Assembly (NCBI RefSeq): GCF_000423945.1
Contig: NZ_AUIY01000001.1
Location: 310,001-374,000 of the forward strand
DNA length: 64,000 nucleotides
From: Butyrivibrio sp. XPD2002
GTDB lineage: Bacteria; Bacillota; Clostridia; Lachnospirales; Lachnospiraceae
Direction: 5' to 3'
Below are positions 35,237 to 43,109 of the stretch, in pieces. Within the stretch, counting starts at the first letter, position 1, and every line of letters begins with the position of its first letter. A program made the position numbers and the translations under genes. Under the pieces are notes generated by a model. It was not told the origin of the DNA. It worked only from the letters and a program-made list of their open reading frames with translations, and did not search any database.

Positions 35237-36406
35237 CTATTTTTTTATAGATAGAGCAAATTGTTCTCTGCTAACGGATGCAATTACATCACTTATCTCA
35301 GGAGTCTGTCCCAGAATGCCGTAATCGGGATGAACAGGGATAACTCCAAATTTCATGGTCTTACCACCGAGTCTGTTCTGAACATAGTCACCTATCTTCA
35401 TACAAACGCTCTGCAAAACAGCCTCCCTGAGTCCCCACTCAGTGAGCTTGGCCAGCATCTGATCTGTGGTGGCGATATCCTGAAGTATTCTCGCCTGGGA
35501 AATCGTGCCGCCCGCAAGTACTGTGTGAAGTGATAGAACTTCACGCCTGCCATCGGCATTCCAGGTGTGTGTATCCATGATTCCGGCTGCAAGTCTAAGG
35601 AGCTTTGATGCACTGCCCACCAAAAGGAAATTCTCCATACCGACCATAGCCGCCATATCAAGGGTATCACCTATGTAATTACGGCATCTAATGCTATATG
35701 CCATTGAAATGTGAACAAAGTCCTGAATATATTTATGTCCTGCATTACCAGGAACCGCAATGACATTCCTGATGCCCTGCTCATATTGCTCCTGAATGGT
35801 ACCTGCAATCTCTGCCAGAATATCATCCTGAGAGGTTCTGGCAACTGAGCCGTTACCTCCAAGTATTCTGCAGGTCATGCCCGGTCTGTCGTAGGACACT
35901 GACGTAACCGTAATTTTAATAAGAGGCATGATATCAGCAAAATGAATGGCATCTGCCACCGCCTCAAAAATTATATTCCTGGCATCCTTATCAATGTAAG
36001 CAAAACCAGCCTTTCCATTGGGATCTCCCGCAGGAATCCTGTCTATTCCATCAGTTCCATCCAAATACAAATTGATATACTCCGGCTTAATAAAAATTGA
36101 ATCCGAAATATCAGCAAGTCGCCTTACGCGCTCAACAATAACATGGATCTCGGAGATACCCGATAAACCGTTAATGTTGCTTCCCGAGGTGAGAACACAG
36201 TACTCACGCATAGCGTGGTTCTCCGGGTGAGGCACGAAGCGAACAGGTACATTTATTATTTTTCCCTCATCTGTATGGAATTCTATTGACTCATAACTAA
36301 TGCGAAGGAGCAAAGACGAAGCAGCTGCTTTGGCGGCAACTGCGGCGATTGCACCTCCGGTAAGTGAAGAAATATTTGAAAAAACGTTATCAACTTTATG
36401 GATCAT
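35237..36406 (-). CDS. Divergent CbiD-like cobalt-precorrin-5B C1-methyltransferase
   Basis: CbiD methylates C1 of cobalt-precorrin-5B in anaerobic cobalamin synthesis. The C-terminal half fits well: FVHISMAYSIRCRNYIGDTLDMAAMVGMENFLLVGSASKLLRLAAGIMDTHTWNADGRRE corresponds to the family core, including the THxxxDGRxE stretch. The N-terminus is unusual: the expected TTGTCAAAAAKAA is here LTGGAIAAVAAKAA, so the T-T-G-T-C-A motif is gone. Length (389 residues) is normal. No other cobalamin gene and no cobalamin riboswitch is visible nearby. It may be a repurposed paralogue or a scattered pathway gene; family membership is likely, activity is not certain. Confidence 0.72.
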   Translation of the reverse strand: MIHKVDNVFSNISSLTGGAIAAVAAKAAASSLLLRISYESIEFHTDEGKIINVPVRFVPHPENHAMREYCVLTSGSNINGLSGISEIHVIVERVRRLADISDSIFIKPEYINLYLDGTDGIDRIPAGDPNGKAGFAYIDKDARNIIFEAVADAIHFADIMPLIKITVTSVSYDRPGMTCRILGGNGSVARTSQDDILAEIAGTIQEQYEQGIRNVIAVPGNAGHKYIQDFVHISMAYSIRCRNYIGDTLDMAAMVGMENFLLVGSASKLLRLAAGIMDTHTWNADGRREVLSLHTVLAGGTISQARILQDIATTDQMLAKLTEWGLREAVLQSVCMKIGDYVQNRLGGKTMKFGVIPVHPDYGILGQTPEISDVIASVSREQFALSIKK

Positions 36407-36680
36407 TGAATTCCCCCTAAAAGTGTTTTTTCATATATTCACATTTATTAATATAGTATAACATGTTTTATTGTAAGTCGCTCTAATAAAGGGATATCTT
36501 TTATATTAATTCTTAATTAAAATCGAGAAATATTCTAAATCTCGTTAGTGATTATATTTAATTTCGAGTTATTTTATATTTAGTTTATGATTTGTCCATA
36601 TTCTGTACAAATTTACTCTTTACTATAGTCTTAACAGGAGTTAGAACTTCTGACTCCCCCAACAAAACTTTTTTCATACC

Positions 36681-36709
36681 GGGTTGTCAGGTTCCCCACC
36701 TGACAACCC
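36681..36709. other. GC-rich hairpin, 11-bp perfect stem
   Basis: GGGTTGTCAGG pairs with CCTGACAACCC around a 7-nt loop TTCCCCA. No T-run follows on the plus strand; on the minus strand the next bases are GGTATGAAAAAAGTTTTG. It is the most distal of three hairpins after rho. Confidence 0.65.
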
Positions 36710-36725
36710 CTCCTCCCAAAAATAC

Positions 36726-36745
36726 AAGCCGCAAGGCTTTTTTTG
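36726..36745. terminator. Short bidirectional terminator
   Basis: AAGCC-GCAA-GGCTT is a 5-bp stem with a stable tetraloop-like loop, followed by a run of eight Ts counting the arm on the plus strand, and by GTATTTTT on the minus strand. It probably ends rho transcription. Confidence 0.55.
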
Positions 36746-36757
36746 TTGGAATAATAC

Positions 36758-36842
36758 GGGCGGGGCTCCCGCATGTCGTCCCCAAACCTCGTTGCGAAAA
36801 TATGCATAATCGGTTTGGGTACAACATATGGGAGCCCCGCCC
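36758..36842. other. Long stable hairpin just after rho (candidate structured RNA)
   Basis: A perfect 13-bp GC-rich inverted repeat, GGGCGGGGCTCCC and GGGAGCCCCGCCC, encloses a second nested repeat CCCAAACC/GGTTTGGG, with further pairing ATGT/ACAT between them. The whole 85-nt unit folds into one long stem. It begins 9 bp after the rho stop codon and has no T-run of its own, so it is not a simple terminator. Confidence 0.65.
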
Positions 36843-36850
36843 TTGGTTAT

Positions 36851-38407
36851 TTAATATCTTGCGATTTGTTTTTCTACCATGCGTACAAACTCAGTGTTTG
36901 TGCGTGTTTTGGAGAACATGTTGATGCACTGGTCAACGGCTTCGTCGGCCTTCATGCCGTTAAAGCCCTTACGGAGTGCATTAACAGCTGCAAGCTCATC
37001 GGGTTTAAGAAGAAGATCTTCTCTTCTGGTGCTGGACTTAGGAATGTTGATTGCAGGGAAGATTCTCTTTTCCTGCATCTTTCTGTCGAGTACCATTTCC
37101 ATGTTACCTGTTCCCTTGAATTCCTCGTAGATAACGTCGTCCATCTTGGAGCCTGTTTCAACAAGGGCTGTTGCAAGGATTGTAAGGCTTCCGCCCTGTC
37201 TCATCTTTCTTGCTGCACCAAAGAAGCGCTTTGGCATATGAAGGGCAGCGGGATCAAGACCACCGGAAAGTGTTCTTCCTGACGGAGGAACTACGATATT
37301 GTAAGCTCTTGTAAGTCTTGTGATTGAATCAAGAAGAATCATAACGTCCTTGTTGTGCTCAACAAGACGCTTAGCTCTCTCGATAACCATCTCTGATACT
37401 CTCTTGTGGTGTTCAGGAAGCTCATCAAAGGTCGAGTAGATGACCTCTGCGTTAGGTCCCTCGATACTCTCCTTGATGTCCGTTACTTCCTCAGGACGCT
37501 CATCAATAAGAAGAACGATGAGGTGAATATCAGGATTGTTTCTCTTAACGGAAAGTGCCACATCCTTAAGAAGTGTGGTCTTACCTGCCTTCGGAGGAGA
37601 TACGATCATACCACGCTGTCCCTTACCGATAGGTGAGATAAGATCCATGATTCTCATGGCGATCGTGCAGCCGGGGTGCTCAAGAACAATCTGCTCCTTA
37701 GGGAAAATGGGAGTCATCTTCTCGAAATCCCAACGTCCCATAGCAACCTCAGGCTTATAGGTGTTTATGGTATTAAGCTGGAGAAGTGCTCCAAACTTAT
37801 CATTTTCCTTTTTCTGTCTTGCAATACCTGTAAGGATATCACCGGTCTTAAGATTATATTTTCTGATCATTCCGGGAGCAACATATACGTCGTTCTCTCC
37901 GGGAAGATAATTCTCACAGCGGATAAATCCAAAGCCGTCCTGCATAACCTCGAGGATTCCGTGTGCATCGATACCGTTTGCGATCTCAGCATCCTCTGCA
38001 GGGGCTTCCTTTTTAGGTGCGCTCTGCTCGTGAGCTGCTTCAGCAGGCTTATTCTCAGGTCTTCTGTTTTCTCCCTGCTTATTCTCAGGCTTTCTGCCTT
38101 CCTCAGGTTTATTGTCATGAGCCTTCTTCTCAGCGTTATTACCCTGAGTGTCAGCCATAATTATCTTTTTGCGGCCGGGCTTTTTAGCAGGAGCCTTCTT
38201 CTCGCCATCATCAGCCTTAGGAGCTTTGTTCTCAGGCTCTGCCTTCTGTGCAGCCTGGGCTCTCTGCTCAGCCTTCTGCTTCTCATCAAGCTCTAAAAGA
38301 GCATCAATAAGCTCTGACTTTTTCATCGTTGTAACGCTCTTAATGCCATTCTGCTTTGCGAGGTCACGCAGTGAAGCCAGTGTAAGTGTTTCTAATTTTT
38401 CTCTCAA
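36851..38407 (-). CDS. rho: Transcription termination factor Rho
   Basis: Hexameric RNA-dependent ATPase that ends transcription. The start is probably TTG at 38407, with AAAGGA 8 bp upstream. The N-terminal helical domain ([35 protein letters not shown]) is followed by a low-complexity charged insertion of about 120 residues (repeats of [14 protein letters not shown] type), then the cold-shock RNA-binding domain ([27 protein letters not shown]), Walker [25 protein letters not shown], the Q-loop region and the R-loop KGTGNME. Such insertions are common in gut Clostridia and Bacteroidetes Rho and may promote condensation or extra RNA binding. Confidence 0.97.
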   Translation of the reverse strand: MREKLETLTLASLRDLAKQNGIKSVTTMKKSELIDALLELDEKQKAEQRAQAAQKAEPENKAPKADDGEKKAPAKKPGRKKIIMADTQGNNAEKKAHDNKPEEGRKPENKQGENRRPENKPAEAAHEQSAPKKEAPAEDAEIANGIDAHGILEVMQDGFGFIRCENYLPGENDVYVAPGMIRKYNLKTGDILTGIARQKKENDKFGALLQLNTINTYKPEVAMGRWDFEKMTPIFPKEQIVLEHPGCTIAMRIMDLISPIGKGQRGMIVSPPKAGKTTLLKDVALSVKRNNPDIHLIVLLIDERPEEVTDIKESIEGPNAEVIYSTFDELPEHHKRVSEMVIERAKRLVEHNKDVMILLDSITRLTRAYNIVVPPSGRTLSGGLDPAALHMPKRFFGAARKMRQGGSLTILATALVETGSKMDDVIYEEFKGTGNMEMVLDRKMQEKRIFPAINIPKSSTRREDLLLKPDELAAVNALRKGFNGMKADEAVDQCINMFSKTRTNTEFVRMVEKQIARY

Positions 38408-38553
38408 CGTTTATTCCTTTCTTATAAATATAAAAAATATTTATTTACCTAAATATTAATATGCTAGTGGAAAAAATAATCGATAACTTATAACTTAAGT
38501 CTGATTGTCGACAAGCTAATGCTCCAAGATTAAACTACCTTCGACTATTGTTC

Positions 38554-38582
38554 ACGATACATCATTAAAGAAAAAATATCAA
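38554..38582 (-). promoter_or_regulatory. rho: Probable promoter of rho
   Basis: TTGATA (38577-38582) and TATCGT (38554-38559) lie 17 bp apart on the minus strand. This gives rho a 5' leader of about 140 nt, room for Rho-dependent autoregulation. The rest of 38408-38624 is AT-rich with no other recognisable element. Confidence 0.5.
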
Positions 38583-38621
38583 TAGAAATTTTTTTAAGAT
38601 TTTATTAACTATACATTTAGT

Positions 38622-38647
38622 AAAAAGGGGAACTAGTCGTTCCCCTT
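38622..38647 (-). terminator. Terminator overlapping the stop codon of the 99-aa gene
   Basis: AAGGGGAAC-GACTA-GTTCCCCTT on the minus strand, followed by TTTACTAAATG. The TAG stop codon lies partly in the loop, so the last codons of the gene form the 5' arm. Confidence 0.85.
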
Positions 38648-38932
38648 ACCACTATCAAGCATGATTCCTATGGCTTCCTTAGCAACCTCATAGAGCGTAG
38701 CCATCTGCTTTGCGCCCTCATCATCCATCTCGGCAAGCTTATTATATTGGGAAGTAAAATAGTTCTTTGCCTGAAGAACGGTGGCGCTGGATATAACTCT
38801 TCCGTTACTCATAATGGTACCTGTCTCAGAGTTATATCGGCCTGTTGTTGTCTTGAATTTCTGAGCATCGCCCATTCCCATTGACTGAGCAAGGGAGTGG
38901 ATAAGAGCTTCTCTTCCTTTATTATCCGGCAT
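38633..38932 (-). CDS. Unknown small protein, 99 aa
   Basis: I do not recognise the family. The ATG has GAGGGGG about 4 bases upstream. The product is soluble and mostly helical, with a central TTTGRYNSETGTIMSNGRVISS segment that reads like a short beta-hairpin flanked by helices. It follows the stomatin gene by 88 bp containing two perfect palindromes, and ends in a terminator that overlaps its stop, so it is probably the last gene of a unit with nfeD and the stomatin. Confidence 0.75.
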   Translation of the reverse strand: MPDNKGREALIHSLAQSMGMGDAQKFKTTTGRYNSETGTIMSNGRVISSATVLQAKNYFTSQYNKLAEMDDEGAKQMATLYEVAKEAIGIMLDSGKGND

Positions 38933-38939
38933 ATGTCCC

Positions 38940-38986
38940 CCTCATCCGTCACCTTAGGTGACGCCATCTCCAGCTGGAGATGGCCT
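38940..38986. repeat. Tandem palindromes of REP/MITE type
   Basis: Two perfect palindromes lie side by side: GTCACCT/AGGTGAC (38949-38963) and GCCATCTCCAG/CTGGAGATGGC (38964-38985), preceded by CCCCTCATCC. This resembles the CCCCTCATCCGTCA-type intergenic repeats I know to be common in gut Clostridia; that link is from memory. One arm supplies the Shine-Dalgarno of the 99-aa gene. Confidence 0.55.
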
Positions 38987-39020
38987 AAAAACAATGTTTT
39001 TTTCTAAGGAAAAACTTATA

Positions 39021-39932
39021 TTACTTTGCAACAACTTCCTTGATTGACTCAGCAAGTCCTGCAACACCTGCAATATTGCTGGGAACAATGATCTTTGTAG
39101 CCTGGCCGTTTGCAGCCTTCTCAAATGCCTCAAGGCTCTTGATTGTAAGAACAGACTCATCTGCGCCAGCTTCCTTAAGCATTGTGATACCGTCTGCATT
39201 AGCCTTCTGGACACTTCTGATAGCCTCAGCCTTACCTTCAGCCTCTCTGATCTGCTTCTCCTTCTCAGCTTCAGCCTTAAGGATTGTAGCCTGCTTATCA
39301 GCCTCTGCCTGAAGAATCTTACTCTGCTTCTCACCTTCTGCAACTGTGATTGCTGACTGCTTCTCACCTTCTGCGAAGAGGATCTTTTCTCTCTTTTCAC
39401 GCTCAGCCTTCATCTGCTTCTCCATGGCGTCACGGATCTGCTCCGGAGGATTGATGTTCTTAAGCTCTACTCTTGTAATCTTGATTCCCCAGGGATCAGT
39501 TGCAATATCAAGTGCATCCTGCATCTGAGCATTGATCTGGTCACGGCTTGTAAGAGTCTCATCAAGAGTAAGTGAACCGATTACATTACGAAGTGTTGTA
39601 GCTGTAAGGTTCTCAATAGCACCGATAGGATTTCTTACTCCGTAAGCATAAGCCTTGGGATCAGAAATTCTGAAGAATACGATTGAGTCGATCTGCATTG
39701 TAACGTTATCCTGTGTGATAACGGGCTGAGGCGGGAAGTCGCAGTACTGCTCCTTCAGGTCAACCTTTCTTGCAATCCTGTCGATAAAAGGAACCATGAA
39801 GTGAAGACCTACATCCCATGTCTCTTTGTATGCACCAAGGCGCTCAACAATGAATGAATGTGCCTGAGGTACAATCTTGATATTAAGTGCGATAAGAACA
39901 AGTATTAAAACAATAACAATGAAAAACGGCAT
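39021..39932 (-). CDS. SPFH/stomatin-like membrane protein (QmcA family)
   Basis: Membrane scaffold protein of the band-7 family, thought to organise membrane microdomains. One N-terminal hydrophobic anchor (FFIVIVLILVLIALNIKIV) is followed by the SPFH domain with IVERLGAYKETWDVGLHFMVPFIDRI and DVTMQ-like QDNVTMQIDSIVFFRI, SLDETLTSRDQIN, and WGIKITRVELKNINPP. A long Ala/Glu/Lys coiled coil (about 180-245) ends with a hydrophobic C-terminal segment. 303 residues is normal. It starts 17 bp after the nfeD gene; this pair is a widely conserved operon. Confidence 0.95.
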   Translation of the reverse strand: MPFFIVIVLILVLIALNIKIVPQAHSFIVERLGAYKETWDVGLHFMVPFIDRIARKVDLKEQYCDFPPQPVITQDNVTMQIDSIVFFRISDPKAYAYGVRNPIGAIENLTATTLRNVIGSLTLDETLTSRDQINAQMQDALDIATDPWGIKITRVELKNINPPEQIRDAMEKQMKAEREKREKILFAEGEKQSAITVAEGEKQSKILQAEADKQATILKAEAEKEKQIREAEGKAEAIRSVQKANADGITMLKEAGADESVLTIKSLEAFEKAANGQATKIIVPSNIAGVAGLAESIKEVVAK

Positions 39933-39949
39933 ATCTCTCCTCCTTTATT

Positions 39950-40402
39950 TTAAGCTCTTTTCACAATGAGCTTATTCCCCTCAACCTTTTCTATTACCAC
40001 AGTCTCGCCGCTTGTTATAACATCCCCATCTTCAAGACTTCTGGCATTCCAGGTTGTTCCATCAAGTACAACATTACCCGTTTCCTTAATGTTGTCTATC
40101 TCCTTACTAACATTGACCTTTCGGCCTATCAGCGCATCGATATTGGTCTTAACTATCTTTCCGCCAAGAAGCTTAAGTGACACAGGTCTCACAAGGAGCA
40201 GTGCTATTACGGAAACAATAATAAATACTACTATCTGCAAAGGGAGTGATGCTCCCATAATGCATGCAAGGAATGCTGCTAAAGCACCAAGGGCAAACCA
40301 TATAGTGGTAAGCCCAAGGGTAAGAATTTCACTAACAGCTAAAATAACAGTCAGTATCAGCCAAAATATCATAGGCGACACCCCAAACAAATTGTTGTAC
40401 AT
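39950..40402 (-). CDS. NfeD-like membrane protein, short form
   Basis: Partner of stomatin proteins. The 150 residues hold about three or four membrane helices (about 10-30, 35-52, 55-80) and a C-terminal OB-fold domain (GRKVNVSKEIDNIKETGNVVLDGTTWNARS, then VVIEKVEGNKLIVKR). It lacks the N-terminal ClpP-like protease domain of long NfeD proteins, matching the short NfeD1b class. Start codon preceded by GGGAGGG. Confidence 0.92.
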   Translation of the reverse strand: MYNNLFGVSPMIFWLILTVILAVSEILTLGLTTIWFALGALAAFLACIMGASLPLQIVVFIIVSVIALLLVRPVSLKLLGGKIVKTNIDALIGRKVNVSKEIDNIKETGNVVLDGTTWNARSLEDGDVITSGETVVIEKVEGNKLIVKRA

Positions 40403-40448
40403 GTCTTCGCCCTCCCATTTTGAACTATAAATTAGTAAGTAATTTTTA

Positions 40449-43067
40449 TTAGCTAATCTCGTTTACATAGATCTGTACACGGCTCTGGATAATATCCGCA
40501 ACCTCTTCTGCAGTCTTCTGTCCGCTGAAGTATGCTGAAGCCTCTTCATAGATAATGTTTGTTACCTCTTCGTTTGCATTACCAACCTGATCGATGCTGT
40601 TAAGGAAGTTGATAACCTCATTGATCTCATCATCTGTCATGGGATCGATAATGATCTCTGTCTCTCCGATGTACCATGTGTCATCGTATTCTACTTCCTT
40701 GCCGTTCTCATCAACGTAAGTAGGCTTTTTCTTAGCATCAGCTGAAAGCTTATCCATCATGTTCATGCTTACAGGCCATGAATCATCGATAGTCTTCTGG
40801 AAGTCATCTGTCAGGAAGTATCTCATGAACTCCCAGCAGCCATCCTTAACCTTTGAAGAAGCATTCATTGTCAACTGTAAATTAGGATAAAGCGCTGATC
40901 CGCTTCCGTTATCTGAAGGGAAACCTACAGTAGTGATGTCCTCACCGAATGTACCCTTCTTCTCATAGTTGTAATCACTAAAGCCATTGAGATAGAATCT
41001 GTCTCCAAGTGAAAGTCCCTGTCTCCAATATGCAGAAGTATCGTTGTAGTAATCATCCTCTTCAAGCTCTTCAGGGAACTCGTTTACAAACTCAAGAAGG
41101 TGAATGAATGCCTCTGAATTATAGCTACATGTAAGTGTAGTCCAGTCAATATACTGTGAACCTGCAAGACTGAGAGCCATCTCGAATACTTCGTCTCTTG
41201 CAAGAGGTCCGAAGATATTCTTATGCTCGATGTTCTTTTCCTTTACGATCTTCTCAAGCTCATCGATAGTCCATGTGTAATCATCACCTACATCCTTCTT
41301 GGGAGCAACTACTGTCTCAACATAGAAGCTGGGGATAATCTTGTACATCTTACCGTCTGTCTTGAAAGCTTCCATTACATGATCCATGAACTTGATCTTG
41401 CTGAGTTCTTCATCATTGTTGAAGTAATCAGTCATATCCTCAAAAAGTCCCTTGGAAATATAACTGTCTACAGGCATATCAGCATCAAGAACAAGAATGT
41501 CAGGTGCGTTACCTGAAACGATATCTGTGTTAAGTCTGTTAGCACCGCCTGAGTAATCATCATCGGAGTCATACTTTGAATAGTCATTGATTACGATACG
41601 ATACTTGTCGTTTTTCTTATTAAAGCTGATGATCTGTGCTCTAACCTTATAATCGATATAGTTACAGCCAAGTGTGATCTGCTGCTTTTCGCCTACAGCC
41701 TTAGGATCAACCTTTGTAAGGTAAGAAAGTGTGTAGCCAGAATCATCTGAAGGAATAAGTGCAACCATCTCCTCGTCTGAAATAGCAGCAAGGTTGGATA
41801 ATCCATAAGTGTTGATATCAGAGTCTACGAAGTTAAGTATCATTGATACGTTAGCATCGCCCATGTTGTATGTGTAAACACCCTCTGAACCTACTGCAAA
41901 GAAATCATGGGAGCCTGCACCTGAGTAGAATGTATAATCATAGAACGGATTCTCTGATCCCTCTACAGCTGTAAGTGTTCCGGCATTTACATCTACCTTG
42001 TAGAATTCTGCAGTTGCAGCATTCATGGCACCGAAATTACCATCGCCAAGCTTATAAAGCATTACAGATCCGCCATATTCACTATCTAAAACATCACTGG
42101 CTTCAAAGTCTCCGGCAAGGCTTCCATCCTCGGTATTATACTTGTGCATACCGTTTGCATCTGCTGTAAGAAGTGTGCTGTCATCAACTAAAAGGAATGA
42201 GTTGATATAAAAATATGAATCAGCACTTGTATCAAGCTTATTTCTCCAAACCTCAGCACCTGTGCTGTCATGCTTAACCATGTAGTAAACATCAGACTCA
42301 GCGGTATCACCACCAAGAACCTCTTCATTAGAGATATCGATGTAGTTATCAGCTGACTCTTCAGTAGTAGTGCCGTCACCCTCTGTTGCAGCATCACCTG
42401 TACCATCTGCAGACTCTGTGGTAGCTGCATCAGCATCTGTGCTTTCGCTATCAGATGTAGCATCTGTGGCGGCAGAAGTATCCTCTGCATCAGTAACTTC
42501 AACGTCTCCGTCCTCGCCGGAATACTGGTCAATATCATCAACAACACTATCAGAATCAGAGCTATCTGTATCAATTTCGATATCGCCGCCTTCTATGATG
42601 CCGCCCATATCACCGCTCATTCCGCCATCGTCAGAACTGAAATCAAAGCCGCCGCCCATTCCGGCAAACTGAGTCTCAACAGTATAAATTGAACCATCGC
42701 TGGCAACAGCAACATTAGCAACACTAAGGTTGTCCTTCATAGGAAGGGAAATAGGTGTAACATTACTTCCATCCTTGTCAAAGGTATATAAGGTGCTCTG
42801 GTTACTGCCGTCATCGCCAACAGAATTGTAAAGTGCATATACCTTATCGCCATAGCTTCCAAGAGCTGAAATGCTTGCAAGGTCTACGCCTTCTCCAAGG
42901 TTAATTGCGGTCTCCTTAAACACGAAAGCAGTAGCATCATGTCCTGCTTCCTCATCTGCTGTAGATGATGTGTTACTCTTTTTGCCACAGCCACAGGCAG
43001 CCATATTAAGCGCCATAACTGTAGCAAGTGAAATACTAAGAATTCTCTTTAGATAAATTCTCTTCAT
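40449..43067 (-). CDS. Lipoprotein: propeller-like domain fused to an extracellular solute-binding protein
   Basis: Extracellular, lipid-anchored binding protein. The signal peptide ends in lipobox MAAC with the lipid-bearing Cys at about residue 25. Residues 45-455 look like a beta-propeller (repeats of the GDKVYALYN, DGSIYTVET, DSYFYINSFLL, NGMHKYNTEDGSL, GVYTYN kind), interrupted at about 136-246 by a very acidic Ser/Asp/Glu/Thr insertion. Residues 459-872 are a family 1-type solute-binding domain: ITLGCNYIDYKVRAQIISFNKK, DIVSGNAPDILVLDADMPVDSYISKGLFEDM and WEFMRYFLTDDFQK. Two sugar-type permeases sit upstream. The ligand is unknown; the 872-residue length is about twice a normal binding protein. 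Confidence 0.85.
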   Translation of the reverse strand: MKRIYLKRILSISLATVMALNMAACGCGKKSNTSSTADEEAGHDATAFVFKETAINLGEGVDLASISALGSYGDKVYALYNSVGDDGSNQSTLYTFDKDGSNVTPISLPMKDNLSVANVAVASDGSIYTVETQFAGMGGGFDFSSDDGGMSGDMGGIIEGGDIEIDTDSSDSDSVVDDIDQYSGEDGDVEVTDAEDTSAATDATSDSESTDADAATTESADGTGDAATEGDGTTTEESADNYIDISNEEVLGGDTAESDVYYMVKHDSTGAEVWRNKLDTSADSYFYINSFLLVDDSTLLTADANGMHKYNTEDGSLAGDFEASDVLDSEYGGSVMLYKLGDGNFGAMNAATAEFYKVDVNAGTLTAVEGSENPFYDYTFYSGAGSHDFFAVGSEGVYTYNMGDANVSMILNFVDSDINTYGLSNLAAISDEEMVALIPSDDSGYTLSYLTKVDPKAVGEKQQITLGCNYIDYKVRAQIISFNKKNDKYRIVINDYSKYDSDDDYSGGANRLNTDIVSGNAPDILVLDADMPVDSYISKGLFEDMTDYFNNDEELSKIKFMDHVMEAFKTDGKMYKIIPSFYVETVVAPKKDVGDDYTWTIDELEKIVKEKNIEHKNIFGPLARDEVFEMALSLAGSQYIDWTTLTCSYNSEAFIHLLEFVNEFPEELEEDDYYNDTSAYWRQGLSLGDRFYLNGFSDYNYEKKGTFGEDITTVGFPSDNGSGSALYPNLQLTMNASSKVKDGCWEFMRYFLTDDFQKTIDDSWPVSMNMMDKLSADAKKKPTYVDENGKEVEYDDTWYIGETEIIIDPMTDDEINEVINFLNSIDQVGNANEEVTNIIYEEASAYFSGQKTAEEVADIIQSRVQIYVNEIS

Positions 43068-43109
43068 TAAATATCCTCCTTGTTAGTGGGTGAAGCAAAC
43101 TAAATACCA

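Larger units (their letters stand above)
36407..36850. other. Gene-free region with structured elements
   Basis: No convincing coding sequence. The half near the cbiD-like gene (36407-36600) is strongly AT-rich and likely holds its promoter. The other half holds a small palindrome around 36640-36657 (GAGTTAGA/TCTGACTC) and the three hairpins listed separately. The GC-rich arms contrast sharply with the AT-rich background. Confidence 0.6.

Noticed and set aside
36407..36600. Cobalamin riboswitch before the cbiD-like gene
   Set aside because: The upstream sequence is AT-rich and lacks the conserved B12-box; no long structured leader is seen on the gene side.
36758..36842. Ends of an insertion sequence
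   Set aside because: The 13-bp inverted repeat encloses only 59 bp, there is no transposase and no flanking direct repeat is visible.
36592..36924. Plus-strand frame of 110 codons over the rho 3' region
   Set aside because: It runs through the hairpins and into the antisense of rho, has no ribosome site, and its composition follows the inverted repeats.
38954..39400. Minus-strand frame of 148 codons rich in Arg, Leu and Gln
   Set aside because: It is an alternative frame of the stomatin coiled coil (repetitive Ala/Glu/Lys codons).
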